A stretch of DNA of 64,000 nt from Spongiihabitans sp965206355 (GCA_965206355.1 OZ242212.1:1612001-1676000), one strand, 5' to 3'. Shown: positions 1 to 9,880, counted from the stretch's first letter. The notes: generated by a model not told the origin, from the letters alone. Numbers and translations: made by a program.

Positions 1-262
1 TTGTGATGTTCTAAAGGTGAGTCGCTAACTGCCAGTCGATAAATGTTAGGCACAACGAATTTTCGCTATATGGTGAGAGAAAAACCACCCTTTATCAGTG
101 ATACTTTTAGGTTGTCGCCTTTAAATTTCGCGGATAACTTTTGATGGTTACGATGTTACAGTGGTATGGAAGGTGGAACTGATGCCGCAATCGCGAGAAA
201 AGATAAGGGATAGAGATGCGCTAGACTTTTGATTAATCGTTTGCAAGCGTGATGAATACTAT

Positions 263-402
263 GAGACCTTTGCACGAAAGCCATTTCACCTGCATGCTAC
301 GTTAAAAACGTACTCAATCGGTCAATTTATAAGCATAAACTCCCTCATTCCGTGCGTTTTTGCCTTACCTGAAAGCGAAATCATCTTCCGTGCAAAGGTC
401 TC
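263..402. repeat. MITE copy 1 (short form, orientation A)
   Basis: Begins GAGACCTTTGCACGAAAG and ends CTTCCGTGCAAAGGTCTC, which are inverted repeats of each other with one mismatch. Flanked by a perfect 5-bp direct repeat ACTAT. The interior carries the family core around TTATAAGCATAAACTCCC. It belongs to an eleven-copy family in this window and encodes no transposase. Confidence 0.93.
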
Positions 403-405
403 ACT

Positions 406-579
406 ATGTTGATGTTTTTGCGCGTAATCGCTTTGCTGGGTTTCTTCGCTTATCCGACTTGGCATGGGGCTCAAGCAATTCGTCAGGCATCCCGACATTT
501 GCGTACTAATTGTCATCTCGCTTATGACGGCGAGCCGTTTAAGATACAGCAAGTTGCCGATGCGGGTTGTAATCCGTGA
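406..579 (+). CDS. Small putative exported protein, unrecognised
   Basis: A 57-residue open frame starts (MLMFLRVIALLGFFAYPTW) three bases after the first MITE. The first 20 or so residues form a hydrophobic signal-like segment with an Ala-Gln-Ala type cleavage region near residue 23. The mature part would have two cysteines (CHLAYDG and AGCNP). No family is recognised and there is no convincing ribosome site. It may be the remnant of a longer gene whose front was lost when the repeat inserted, or simply chance coding. Confidence 0.35.
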   Translation: MLMFLRVIALLGFFAYPTWHGAQAIRQASRHLRTNCHLAYDGEPFKIQQVADAGCNP

Positions 580-636
580 TTGACAACGAATCACAGGTAT
601 AATCCGCCTCCCTAACATTTTCAACATATTGACTGA

Positions 637-1359
637 ATGACCCGCCCAAGCCATCGCCGTCCAGACGAAATGCGTCCGGTTACTATCATCCGTCATTACA
701 CCAAACATGCCGAAGGCTCGGTGCTGGTTTGTTTTGGCGATACCAAAGTGCTTTGTAACGCCAGCATTGAACATCGTGTGCCGCATTTTTTGAGAAACAC
801 GAAACGGGGCTGGCTGACTGCGGAATACAGTATGCTGCCACGTTCAACCAATGAACGCACCATCAGGGAATCCACTCGCGGTAAACAGTCGGGGCGGACA
901 CTTGAAATTCAACGCTTGATTGGACGTTCACTGCGCGCTGCCATTGATACCACTAGGCTGGGCGAGCGCACCATTACCCTAGATTGCGATGTCTTGCAGG
1001 CTGACGGCGGTACTCGCACGGCATCCATAACCGGTGCTTATGTGGCGTTGGTGGATGCGGTAAACGGTTTAATCGCAAAAGGAAAAATCAAGCACAATCC
1101 AATCCATCGGGCGATTGCTTCGGTTTCTGTTGGTGTGTATCAAGGCAAGGTAGTCACCGATCTTGACTACCCGGAAGACAGTACCGCAGAGACCGATATG
1201 AATGTGGTGATGGATGACCGTGGTGGTTTCATTGAGGTGCAAGGCACTGCGGAAAACAAGCCCTTCTCCAGAGAGATTATGGATGAAATGCTTGATCACG
1301 CAAGCCACGCCTGTCAATTATTGTTCGCAAAGCAATGCGCTAGTCTGCAACAAATATGA
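637..1359 (+). CDS. rph: Ribonuclease PH
   Basis: A 240-residue phosphorolytic 3'-5' exoribonuclease that trims the 3' ends of tRNA precursors, using phosphate and releasing nucleoside diphosphates; the enzyme is normally a ring-shaped hexamer in the cytoplasm. The opening RPDEMRPV, the GWLTAEYSMLP and RTLEIQRLIGRSLRA blocks and the DCDVLQADGGTRTASI block are hallmark RNase PH sequences. Length is the family norm. Its stop overlaps the rdgB start (ATGA), the usual rph-rdgB pairing. A good -10 hexamer TATAAT lies at 598-603, but no -35 at proper distance is evident. Confidence 0.97.
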   Translation: MTRPSHRRPDEMRPVTIIRHYTKHAEGSVLVCFGDTKVLCNASIEHRVPHFLRNTKRGWLTAEYSMLPRSTNERTIRESTRGKQSGRTLEIQRLIGRSLRAAIDTTRLGERTITLDCDVLQADGGTRTASITGAYVALVDAVNGLIAKGKIKHNPIHRAIASVSVGVYQGKVVTDLDYPEDSTAETDMNVVMDDRGGFIEVQGTAENKPFSREIMDEMLDHASHACQLLFAKQCASLQQI

Positions 1360-1940
1360 ACATCGTGCTTGCAACCAGCAATGTCGGCAAACTAAAAGAA
1401 ATTCGCTCACTACTGCAAGGCTCAGCGCACCAGTTCTCTATGCAATCACAATACGCTGTGCCTGAGGTGCTGGAAGATGGCAACAGTTTTGCGGAAAACG
1501 CATTGAAAAAAGCACGACATGCGAGTCGATTTACTGGGCTGGTTGCGATTGCCGATGATTCCGGGCTTGAGGTGGATTACCTTGGCGGCAAACCGGGCAT
1601 CCACTCGGCACGTTATGCCGGCGAAAACGCCACCGCTCAGGCAAATACAGAGAAGTTATTGAGCGCATTGCAGGGTGTGCCTACGGCGCAACGCACAGCA
1701 CGTTTTCACTGTGTTATTGCTATGGTCAGCGCTGCTGATGATTGTCATCCTGCCCTTTTTTATGGATGTTGGCAAGGGCGCATTAGCGACACCGCCGTGG
1801 GCGGCAATGGCTTTGGATATGATCCAGTTTTCTACCTTGCCGAGTTGGGCTGCACATCAGCGGAACTTTCAGCAGCGATTAAAAATAAACATAGTCATCG
1901 TGGACAAGCTCTGCGGCAGTTACGTCAACAACTGCTATAA
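1356..1940 (+). CDS. rdgB: dITP/XTP pyrophosphatase (Ham1/RdgB)
   Basis: A 194-residue house-cleaning nucleotide pyrophosphatase that hydrolyses deaminated purine triphosphates (dITP, XTP) to monophosphates, keeping them out of DNA. Family motifs are all visible: ATSNVGKLKEI at the start, ADDSGLEVD near residue 67, GGNGFGYDPVFY near 150, and SHRGQALRQL near the C-terminus. The start codon overlaps the rph stop by four bases, so the two are translationally coupled. Length matches the family, and nothing looks unusual. Confidence 0.97.
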   Translation: MNIVLATSNVGKLKEIRSLLQGSAHQFSMQSQYAVPEVLEDGNSFAENALKKARHASRFTGLVAIADDSGLEVDYLGGKPGIHSARYAGENATAQANTEKLLSALQGVPTAQRTARFHCVIAMVSAADDCHPALFYGCWQGRISDTAVGGNGFGYDPVFYLAELGCTSAELSAAIKNKHSHRGQALRQLRQQLL

Positions 1941-1985
1941 TTATTGAATGATTTTCAAATATATCCCTGCCAATAAATATCTGTT

Positions 1986-4145
1986 ATGAAGCTGGAGAAA
2001 CTGCTTACATTCAAAGGACGGCAAGGTCCCTTGTTACTCGTGGTTGCCGATGGTGTGGGGCTGGCTGAGGCAGGACCCGCTAATGCGCTTTCGCTGGCGC
2101 ACACGCCGGTCATTGACGGGCTGTTGCAATCCCGTCTCAGTCGCCAGTTACATGCCCACGGCACGCATGTTGGACTACCCTCTGATACGGATATGGGTAA
2201 CAGTGAGGTCGGGCACAATACTTTAGGGGGCGGTCGTATTTTTGAACAGGGTGCCAAACTGGTCAACAGCGCATTGGCAAGTGGTAGCCTGTTTGAAAGT
2301 GCGCCATGGCAGGAAATTGAATGTCGTGGCAAACAGGGTAAGACGATTCATTTTCTCGGACTGTTATCGGATGGTAATGTCCATGCCCACATTGACCATT
2401 TATTGCAACTCATAAAACGCTGCCAGCAATCGGCAATTGCGTCAGTATGCGTACACGTCTTGCTGGATGGTCGTGATGTTGCGCCCAGATCAGCAGAACA
2501 GTATCTCGGACAACTTCAGGAGCTGCTGGATCAGGTTAATACGCGTGGAGATTTCAACTATCGCATCGCCAGCGGTGGTGGGCGTATGGCAGTGACTATG
2601 GATCGTTACGGAGCGGATTGGGAAATGGTGAAACGGGGCTTTTATACCCATGTTTTGAGCGATGTTAGTGGTATTGGCAAGGAAGTGACCAATGCCATAG
2701 ATGAAGTGCAACGTCAATATCAGGAGCATCCGCAACGCTCTGATCAGTATCTTGCCCCCTTCGTGGTGGTTGACGATCAGGGAGCTGTGGGCAGGATGAT
2801 GGAGGGTGATGGTGTGGTTTTAATCAATTTTCGAGGTGACCGTGCCATCGAAATTTCTCAGGCACTGGGAGATCCTGATTTTGATCAATTTGATCGTGGC
2901 AATTATCCACAGCTCTATTTTTGCGGGATGTTGCAATATGACGGCGATCTCAAGGTGCCTGAAAACTATCTGGTTAATCCGCCAGTCATTGATCGGACGA
3001 TGGTGGATTTTATGTGTGCAGAAGGTATGCGTACCTTTGCGGTGAGCGAGACGCAGAAATTTGGCCACGTCACCTATTTCTGGAATGGCAACCGCTCCGG
3101 TTATATTGATCAGGAGCTGGAAACTTATATCGAAATTCCATCCGATGATTGCGAATTCAATCAAGCACCGACCATGAAGGCGGTAGAAATTACCGATGCC
3201 ACCATAGAACTGATCGACTCCGGGCAATATGCGTTTGGTAGAATCAACTTTGCTAACGGTGATATGGTCGGACATACTGGCGATATTCCAGCTACCGTTC
3301 AATCGCTGGAATGTGTTGATCAATGCCTGGCGCGTTTGCTCGAATGTGTCAACAGAAACAAGGGCATATTGATATTAACAGCCGATCACGGCAACGCCGA
3401 TGAAATGTTCGTCGAAAAGGATGGTAAACACATCGTAAGAACCTCTCATTCACTAAATCCCGTGCCCTTTGCTATTGTCGATAGCGCAGATGATAATGCC
3501 TATCAGTTGGATACGGTCGTTGATGGCGGGCTTGCCAACATCGCTGCCACCGTTTTTAATTTACTCGGTTACCGCCCACCGATTGATTATCAGCCTTCCC
3601 TGATCACCTTCGCCGACGAGCCTAAGCGACACGAAATTTATCGGGGCAGTGTGGTTGATCTTGGATTGGAGAGTTTGCAATTACCCAATGGTGAAATCAT
3701 CGCCATGGAGGTTGTCCGTCATCCTGGTGGCGTGGTTGTAGTGGCGATGGATGAGCAACAGAAACTGTGCATCATCAAACAGTTTCGACCCGCAGTAAAC
3801 GACTGGCTTTGGGAGTTTCCCGCAGGACTCAGTGAAATTCACGAGCCTGTAGAACAAACAGCGCAACGGGAACTCAAAGAAGAAACCGGACTCAACGCCG
3901 GACATTGGCATGCCTTGGGCTCAATCCTGACCAGTCCGGGATTTTGTGACGAACGGCTACATATATTCCTCGCTACCGACCTGAGCCAAGCTGAAGCAGC
4001 GCATGAAGAGTACGAATTTATAGAAATACACTGGCTCTCTGTCAACGAAATCAAGCAACTGGTTGATGACGCTGTAATGGATGATGCAAAGAGCATCGTC
4101 ACGTTGTATAAATTACAGCAATATCTGGCTGACCAGCATCATTGA
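1986..4145 (+). CDS. gpmI: Phosphoglycerate mutase (cofactor-independent) fused to NUDIX hydrolase
   Basis: A 719-residue fusion. Residues 1-540 are a cofactor-independent phosphoglycerate mutase (2-/3-phosphoglycerate interconversion, Mn-dependent): VVADGVGLAE, then DTDMGNSEVGHNTLGGG with the phospho-acceptor Ser73, later VLLDGRDVAPRS and LTADHGNADEM. It is of the long plant-like variety. Residues 550-719 form a NUDIX domain with a perfect box: Gly, five residues, Glu, seven residues, then REL and EETGL, preceded by WLWEFPAG, as in ADP-ribose pyrophosphatases (NudF type). The reading frame is continuous across the junction (FADEPKRHEIYRGSVV), so this is one polypeptide unless a sequencing error hides a stop. 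The two halves share no known pathway step, and the joint role is unknown. Confidence 0.93.
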   Translation: MKLEKLLTFKGRQGPLLLVVADGVGLAEAGPANALSLAHTPVIDGLLQSRLSRQLHAHGTHVGLPSDTDMGNSEVGHNTLGGGRIFEQGAKLVNSALASGSLFESAPWQEIECRGKQGKTIHFLGLLSDGNVHAHIDHLLQLIKRCQQSAIASVCVHVLLDGRDVAPRSAEQYLGQLQELLDQVNTRGDFNYRIASGGGRMAVTMDRYGADWEMVKRGFYTHVLSDVSGIGKEVTNAIDEVQRQYQEHPQRSDQYLAPFVVVDDQGAVGRMMEGDGVVLINFRGDRAIEISQALGDPDFDQFDRGNYPQLYFCGMLQYDGDLKVPENYLVNPPVIDRTMVDFMCAEGMRTFAVSETQKFGHVTYFWNGNRSGYIDQELETYIEIPSDDCEFNQAPTMKAVEITDATIELIDSGQYAFGRINFANGDMVGHTGDIPATVQSLECVDQCLARLLECVNRNKGILILTADHGNADEMFVEKDGKHIVRTSHSLNPVPFAIVDSADDNAYQLDTVVDGGLANIAATVFNLLGYRPPIDYQPSLITFADEPKRHEIYRGSVVDLGLESLQLPNGEIIAMEVVRHPGGVVVVAMDEQQKLCIIKQFRPAVNDWLWEFPAGLSEIHEPVEQTAQRELKEETGLNAGHWHALGSILTSPGFCDERLHIFLATDLSQAEAAHEEYEFIEIHWLSVNEIKQLVDDAVMDDAKSIVTLYKLQQYLADQHH

Positions 4146-4250
4146 GTTATTGGACATCTCGTTATTGTGGCTAACGTAACTAGAAAATGTTACCGATGTT
4201 AATAGAGATGGAATAATCACAGAACTTTATAAGGACTTTAGGAGTAAGAC

Positions 4251-5351
4251 ATGCTAACGGATTGGCTTAAACTTCACTATCTACGCGATCTGTCGCTCGC
4301 CAAAAAAAGAGCCTTGGTCACTTTTTTTGGCGGCGCGGGTGAAGTTTTTATGGCGAACCGCGATGATCTCACGCACAGCGCTATTCTCAGTCAAGCGGGC
4401 ATCAATGCGGTGTTAATGGCGAATAATCATTTACTGCATAGTGATGTGGAATTACTCGAGTCTATTGACAGCCAATTCATCGGCTTTAACCATCCAAAAT
4501 TTTCCAAGCTGCTCAACGAAATTCCATCGCCGCCACTGGGGCTTTTTGTCAGGGGTAATATCGATTTACTCCAGCAACCTCAAATTGCCATAGTGGGTAG
4601 CCGCAATGCCAGCCCAAGCGGCAAAAAAACTACGCATACCTTTGCCACAGAATTAACGGCAATGGGGTTTGCTATCACCAGCGGTATGGCTTCAGGGGTG
4701 GATAGCCACGCACACAGAGGTAGCCTGTCGGTAAGCCATGCCACTATTGCCGTTATGGGTACTGGAATCGACCGCATCTACCCACCTTCTAATCAGGCAC
4801 TCTATCAGGAGATTTTAGACAAAGGACTGATTGTTACTGAGTTTGCCCCGGGTGCACCGCCCCATCGCCAGCATTTCCCACAACGAAATCGTATCATCAG
4901 CGGCTTGTCTCTGGGCACCTTGGTGGTTGAAGCGGGAATACGTAGCGGCAGTTTGATAACGGCGCGATTTGCCGCAGAACAAGGGCGCGAAGTCTTTGCC
5001 ATTCCCGGTTCCATTTATCTTCCTGCTAGCCGTGGCTGTCATCACTTAATTCGTCAAGGGGCAAAACTGGTTGAATCCATAGCCGATATTACCGATGAAA
5101 TAGGTCATTTTTTTGAGCGAACAGCCCCTGTTTCTCAAATCAACTCCGAATCCCAACCCCCACCTGACAACGCCAAACATTCACCTGAACATTTACTGTA
5201 TAACCTGATAGACTACGCGCCCATCTCTATAGATCAAATAATTGCGCTCAGTGGATTGACGACAGCACAGGTTTCATCCATTCTCATAGACTTGGAATTG
5301 CGTGGGTTAATCGCTGAAATGAACGGGGGTTATCAACGCCTGCCTGGATAG
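4251..5351 (+). CDS. dprA: DNA processing protein DprA
   Basis: A 366-residue member of the DprA/Smf family, which binds incoming single-stranded DNA during natural transformation and loads RecA. The Rossmann-like core is clear: IAIVGSRNASPSGKK, ITSGMASGVDSHAHRGSL, AVMGTGIDRIYP, FPQRNRIISGLSLGTLVVEA and GREVFAIPGS. A winged-helix-like C-terminal domain (residues 305-366, DQIIALSGLTTAQVSSILIDLELRG) completes it. A ribosome site AGGAG lies seven bases before ATG. The dprA-smg-topA order is common in gammaproteobacteria. Presence of dprA alone does not prove competence. Confidence 0.96.
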   Translation: MLTDWLKLHYLRDLSLAKKRALVTFFGGAGEVFMANRDDLTHSAILSQAGINAVLMANNHLLHSDVELLESIDSQFIGFNHPKFSKLLNEIPSPPLGLFVRGNIDLLQQPQIAIVGSRNASPSGKKTTHTFATELTAMGFAITSGMASGVDSHAHRGSLSVSHATIAVMGTGIDRIYPPSNQALYQEILDKGLIVTEFAPGAPPHRQHFPQRNRIISGLSLGTLVVEAGIRSGSLITARFAAEQGREVFAIPGSIYLPASRGCHHLIRQGAKLVESIADITDEIGHFFERTAPVSQINSESQPPPDNAKHSPEHLLYNLIDYAPISIDQIIALSGLTTAQVSSILIDLELRGLIAEMNGGYQRLPG

Positions 5352-5383
5352 ATGTTACTAAATCATAGTTTATATTATTGCTA

Positions 5384-5863
5384 ATGAAAGAAAATGTACT
5401 AGATGTTCTGATCTACTTATTCGAGAACTATATGTTTGATAACGATGAGTTTGAACCCGATCAGGAAACCTTGATCTTGGAATTGAGTCAGGCCGGTTTC
5501 GATCAGACCATGATTAACAAGGCATTTGACTGGCTGGAAAATCTGGCTGCCCTGTGTGAGAACAATGCTACCCCGAGCAGTATCAATCAAGGTGCGATCA
5601 GACATTATTGTGGCGCAGAACTGGAACAACTGAATGTTGAAGCTCGTGGCTTGTTACTCGCCCTCGAACAATGTCGTGTCCTTGATGCGATCTCCAGAGA
5701 AATGGTAATAGACCAATTGAGGGCTTTAGAGGTTGATCATGTTGAAATTGAACATCTAAAATGGGTCATACTGATGGTACTGAGTAACTATACCGATGGC
5801 GAAGGGGTTACTGAATTAACCGAGACACTGGTTTTGGATGGGTTGCATACCTGTATCCATTGA
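5384..5863 (+). CDS. smg: Smg family protein (DUF494)
   Basis: A 159-residue acidic protein of the Smg family, whose molecular role is not established. It begins MKENVLDVLIYLFENYM, the conserved N-terminus; an in-frame TTG two codons earlier is a less likely start. The pattern ETLILELSQAGFD and the C-terminal block LKWVILMVLSNYTDGEG also fit the family. It sits between dprA and topA, its usual place. Only 33 bases separate it from the MITE that follows. Confidence 0.93.
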   Translation: MKENVLDVLIYLFENYMFDNDEFEPDQETLILELSQAGFDQTMINKAFDWLENLAALCENNATPSSINQGAIRHYCGAELEQLNVEARGLLLALEQCRVLDAISREMVIDQLRALEVDHVEIEHLKWVILMVLSNYTDGEGVTELTETLVLDGLHTCIH

Positions 5864-5896
5864 AGCTAACGACGGTCTGACAAAATCTAATAACAT

Positions 5897-6035
5897 GAGA
5901 CCTTTGCACGGAAGATGATTTCGCTTTTAGGCCAGGCAAAAACGCACGGAATGAGGGAGTTTATGCTTATAAATGACCGATTGAGTACGATTTTAACGCA
6001 GCATGGAGGTGAAATGGCTTTCGTGCAAAGGTCTC
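5897..6035. repeat. MITE copy 2 (short form, orientation B)
   Basis: A 139-bp copy in reverse orientation between smg and topA. Ends are GAGACCTTTGCACGGAAG and CTTTCGTGCAAAGGTCTC; flanked by a perfect 5-bp duplication AACAT. It leaves about 58 bp before the topA start, so the topA leader may include or abut its hairpin-forming ends. Confidence 0.93.
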
Positions 6036-6093
6036 AACATATCGCCGCTTTTCGCATTCTGCGCCCGCGGCATACATTACATCCATGTAAATA

Positions 6094-8424
6094 ATGGGGA
6101 AACCACTAATCATTGTTGAGTCGCCAGCAAAGGCGCGTTCCATGTCAAAATATCTTGGCAGTCATTTTAAAGCATTAGCGTCTTATGGTCATATCCGCGA
6201 CCTGTTGCCGAAAAAAGGTGCGGTTGATCCGGATAATGATTTCGAAATGCACTATGAAATTGTTGAACGCAATAAAAAGCATTTGGACTTGATTGTCAAA
6301 GAGATGAAGAGCGCGGATGCCTTGTACCTCGCTACCGATCCGGATCGCGAAGGTGAAGCAATTTCATGGCATCTGTACGAACTGCTTAAAGAACGCAATG
6401 CCATCGGCAACAAGCCGGTATATCGAGTTGATTTTCGTGAATTCACCAAAATCGCAATACAAAAAGCGGTTGACAACCCCAGAGAAATATCGGTTAACCT
6501 GATTGAAGCTCAACAGGCTCGACGCGCACTTGATTATCTGGTTGGCTTTAATTTATCACCACTATTATGGCGGAAAATCCGTCAAGGACTATCGGCCGGA
6601 CGTGTTCAGAGTCCGGCATTAAGAATGATATGCGAACGTGAACAGGAAATAGAGCAATTCGTCCGTCAGGAATATTGGACGATTGAAGCGGATTTGAATA
6701 CTGAGGGAAAAAGTTTTTTCGGCAAGTTGATTGAGTATCAGCATGAAAAATTAAAACAATTTTCAATTACTGATGAACAAACAGCAAAAGCTGCCGAAGC
6801 GGCATTAAGCGCAGCGGCGCAGGGCAAACTCATTGTCGCTAAAATTGAAAAGAAAGAACGTAAACGTAACCCGACACCACCATTTATTACTTCAACACTG
6901 CAACAGGAGGCATCACGAAAACTGGGCTTCAGCGCCAGACGCACCATGCAAACTGCTCAGCAGTTGTACGAGGGTGTCGAAATTGAAGGTGGTGTAGATG
7001 GATTGATTTCCTATATGCGAACCGATTCCGTGGCACTTGCCAGCGAGGCGGTTACTGAAATCAGAGGGTTGATTGTCGCTAAATATGGCGCAGACAATCT
7101 GCCTGACCAAGTCAGAGTGTTTAAAAATAAATCAAAAAATGCCCAGGAAGCCCACGAAGCAATCAGACCGACCGCTACAAAACGAACACCCGAAATGCTT
7201 AAATCGCAATTAAGTGAAGATCAATATCGACTGTACGATCTCATCTGGAAACGCACCGTGGCGTGCCAGATGATTCACGCTACTATTGACACGGTTGCCG
7301 TTGATTTGACTGCAGGTGACACGGGGGTATTTCGAGCATCCGGATCAACCATTCGCATTGCTGGATTTATGTCGGTGTATATGGAGGGTAGCGATGACAA
7401 AGTGGATAAAGGCGATAAAGAAATCATTCTGCCCGCTATGCGGCAGGGTATGAGTATCAATCTGCTAAAAATCAGACCCGAACAACATTTTACTGAGCCA
7501 CCGCCACGTTATAACGAAGCCTCGTTGGTCAAGACGCTGGAAGCCCACGGCATTGGCAGACCCTCCACCTATGCCTCCATTATCAGTACTTTGCAAAACC
7601 GCGAATATGTTACGCTGGAAAATCGGCGGTTTGAGGCGACCGAGATTGGAAAAATTGTCAATCAGTTTTTATCCAGCCATTTTACCCAATATGTGGATTA
7701 TGCGTTTACCGCAAAAATGGAAGATTCGCTGGATGAGATCTCGCGCGGAGAGAAAGCGTGGTTGCCGTTGATGCACGAATTCTGGAAGGAATTTTCCAAA
7801 CTGATTGGAGAAAAAGAGGAAAGTGTTAGTCGTGATGAAGTGATTCAATCGCGTGTTTTAGGCACTGACCCAAAATCAGGCAAACCCGTATCGGTACGCA
7901 TGGGCAGATATGGTCCCTATGCACAAATTGGTACGCGCGAGGATGAAGATAAACCCACTTTTGCCGGACTGCGATCCGGGCAAAAACTGGAACTGGTTAG
8001 CTTTGAAGAGGCGATGGAGTTATTTAAGCTACCAAGATCTCTGGGTGAAACTGAGCAAGGAGAAAAACTCACTGTTGCTATCGGGCGTTTTGGGCCGTAT
8101 GTCAAATACGGCGACAAATTTGTCTCGCTGGGTGAACACGACCCTTACACCGTAACAAAAGAAACGGCACTGCAACTGGTCGCTGACAAAAAGGAAAAAG
8201 ATGCCAACCGCCTAATTTTGAATTTTGAAGACGTCGGCATTCAGGTCTTGAACGGACGCTACGGTCCCTATGTGACTGACGGCGAAAAAAATGCCAGAAT
8301 CCCTAAGGATATAGCAGAACCGAAAACCCTGTCTTTAGAAGATTGTCAGGAACTCCTCAAAAACGCCAAACCAGCACGCGGCAAAAAAAAGGTTGCCAAA
8401 AAGAAAACTGCAAAAAAACCATAA
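6094..8424 (+). CDS. topA: DNA topoisomerase I
   Basis: A 776-residue type IA topoisomerase that relaxes negative supercoils. The TOPRIM domain opens with LIIVESPAKARSMSKYL and carries TDPDREGEAISWH (residues 81-93). The catalytic tyrosine is Tyr307 in GLISYMRTDS. The C-terminal part lacks cysteine zinc ribbons; instead it has three copies of a GRYGPY-type repeat (RMGRYGPYAQIG, IGRFGPYVKYG, NGRYGPYVTDG) and a lysine-rich tail, an arrangement seen in many bacterial TopA proteins outside the enterics. It follows smg and a MITE; no promoter is obvious. Confidence 0.97.
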   Translation: MGKPLIIVESPAKARSMSKYLGSHFKALASYGHIRDLLPKKGAVDPDNDFEMHYEIVERNKKHLDLIVKEMKSADALYLATDPDREGEAISWHLYELLKERNAIGNKPVYRVDFREFTKIAIQKAVDNPREISVNLIEAQQARRALDYLVGFNLSPLLWRKIRQGLSAGRVQSPALRMICEREQEIEQFVRQEYWTIEADLNTEGKSFFGKLIEYQHEKLKQFSITDEQTAKAAEAALSAAAQGKLIVAKIEKKERKRNPTPPFITSTLQQEASRKLGFSARRTMQTAQQLYEGVEIEGGVDGLISYMRTDSVALASEAVTEIRGLIVAKYGADNLPDQVRVFKNKSKNAQEAHEAIRPTATKRTPEMLKSQLSEDQYRLYDLIWKRTVACQMIHATIDTVAVDLTAGDTGVFRASGSTIRIAGFMSVYMEGSDDKVDKGDKEIILPAMRQGMSINLLKIRPEQHFTEPPPRYNEASLVKTLEAHGIGRPSTYASIISTLQNREYVTLENRRFEATEIGKIVNQFLSSHFTQYVDYAFTAKMEDSLDEISRGEKAWLPLMHEFWKEFSKLIGEKEESVSRDEVIQSRVLGTDPKSGKPVSVRMGRYGPYAQIGTREDEDKPTFAGLRSGQKLELVSFEEAMELFKLPRSLGETEQGEKLTVAIGRFGPYVKYGDKFVSLGEHDPYTVTKETALQLVADKKEKDANRLILNFEDVGIQVLNGRYGPYVTDGEKNARIPKDIAEPKTLSLEDCQELLKNAKPARGKKKVAKKKTAKKP

Positions 8425-8655
8425 CCAGCCGACCCCCAAAAAGCACGGACTAATCCATATCAGCAAAGGAGAGTTGCCAGCAGCGTGACCCCAGATTCCA
8501 CCACCCCAACAACCATTTTGGAAACTAAAGCATCAGCTCCATCATAAATGTCCATGATTTTCTATTGCCATCAAATCACGCATTTGTGTCTGGCTTCAGA
8601 TAAATGCAAAATATTTTGGATAAAAAATCATGCCATTTCATAATTCGTAATCACC

Positions 8656-9774
8656 CTACCCAACTGCCTTTTTTATCACCTCAATGATTTTCATTTGCTC
8701 ATCGGCTTGCAGATAAGGATGGATTGGCAGGCTGATGACTTCATCTGCCAGCTTCTCGGTTATCGGCAGGGTTTGAGCGCTACCAATGGCGTTCCTGAAT
8801 GCCGCTTGTCGGTGTAGCGGGGATGGATAATAGACTGCCGAGGGAATGTTGTTTTCGTTGAAATGCTGTTTGATCTGGTCACGTTTATGTGAGCAGATGG
8901 TATAGACTGCCCATGCGCTTCGATATGCGGGCGGGATGGTCGGGGTAATGACAACGCCATTGAGCTCCTGCGTATAGCGTTCGGCGATGCGCTGGCGTTT
9001 ATCGAGTTCCTGATCGAATATTTTCAGCTTACAACTGAGAATAGCGGCTTGCAGTGTATCAAGACGACCGGTGATGCCGATACGCACATTTTCATATTGA
9101 CCGCCAGCCCCTTTGCCGTGAAAGCGAATGGAATCGATAATTTCTGCTAATTCCGAATTGTCGGTAAATACCGCGCCACCATCGCCATAACAGCCAAGCG
9201 GTTTCGCGGGGAAAAAGCTGGTCGTTGAGACATCGCCAAATACGCCGGTTTTTTGGTTTTTATATTCGGCACCAAAACTCTGGGCAGCATCACTCAAAAC
9301 AAACAATCCATGCCGCTCGGCAATATGCTGGATGGTGTCGTGATCTGCGGGCAGTCCGAATAAATCTACTGGAATGATGCCCTTCAGGTTCAGTTTGCGG
9401 TCTTTTTTGACGGTTTGGATAGTGGCTTCCAAGCGCGCACAATCCATATTAAAGGTGCGCTCATCAACATCGACAAATACCGTACTCGCACCGAGCAGTT
9501 GAATGACTTCGGCAGTGGCAACAAAGGTGAAGGACGGCGCAATAATCGCATCGCCCGCACCCACCCCATAGGCCATCAATGCCATCAACAACGCATCGGT
9601 TCCGCTGGCGGCACTAATTACATGCCGAGCACCACAGTATTCGCTAAGTTGCTGTTCCAAAATAGCGATCTCGGCGCCCATAATAAATTGTTTGTGGTGT
9701 AATACCCGATCGATGGAGTCGCGAATGTCTTTTTCGATAACATTGAATTGTGCGTCTAAATCTACAAATTTCAT
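8656..9774 (-). CDS. DegT/DnrJ/EryC1 sugar aminotransferase, WbpE-like
   Basis: A PLP-dependent aminotransferase of about 372 residues that transfers an amino group to a keto sugar nucleotide, used for O-antigen, capsule or glycan sugars. The chosen start gives MKFVDLDAQFNVIEKDI, preceded by AAAGGAAAG; the open frame extends further upstream but that part is not family-like. Visible features: AASGTDALLMAL, PSFTFVATAEVI, SDAAQSFGAEY, and SFFPAKPLGCYGDGGA with the Schiff-base lysine. The SFFPxKPLGCYGDGGA wording and overall similarity match WbpE/WlbC-type enzymes acting on UDP-3-keto-glucuronate sugars. No other glycan gene is nearby, so the substrate is inferred only from family. Confidence 0.88.
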   Translation of the reverse strand: MKFVDLDAQFNVIEKDIRDSIDRVLHHKQFIMGAEIAILEQQLSEYCGARHVISAASGTDALLMALMAYGVGAGDAIIAPSFTFVATAEVIQLLGASTVFVDVDERTFNMDCARLEATIQTVKKDRKLNLKGIIPVDLFGLPADHDTIQHIAERHGLFVLSDAAQSFGAEYKNQKTGVFGDVSTTSFFPAKPLGCYGDGGAVFTDNSELAEIIDSIRFHGKGAGGQYENVRIGITGRLDTLQAAILSCKLKIFDQELDKRQRIAERYTQELNGVVITPTIPPAYRSAWAVYTICSHKRDQIKQHFNENNIPSAVYYPSPLHRQAAFRNAIGSAQTLPITEKLADEVISLPIHPYLQADEQMKIIEVIKKAVG

Positions 9775-9880
9775 TTTCTGTCTTTCCTTTAAGTGGTCAG
9801 GAGCTGCACGGTTTAATACGTTGATATTAGCACTTCCAAACGCAAGAGGTGCATATCTCCGTAGCGGGATTATGTGCCGG

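Noticed and set aside
1..262. Left edge of the window
   Set aside because: No gene, RNA or repeat could be supported in these 262 bases.
580..603. TTGACA and TATAAT before rph as a sigma70 promoter
   Set aside because: The spacer is only 12 bp, too short for a standard promoter. The TATAAT alone may still be a -10.
8425..8655. Spacer between topA and the aminotransferase gene
   Set aside because: Convergent genes, 230 bp, no convincing terminator hairpin or small gene found.
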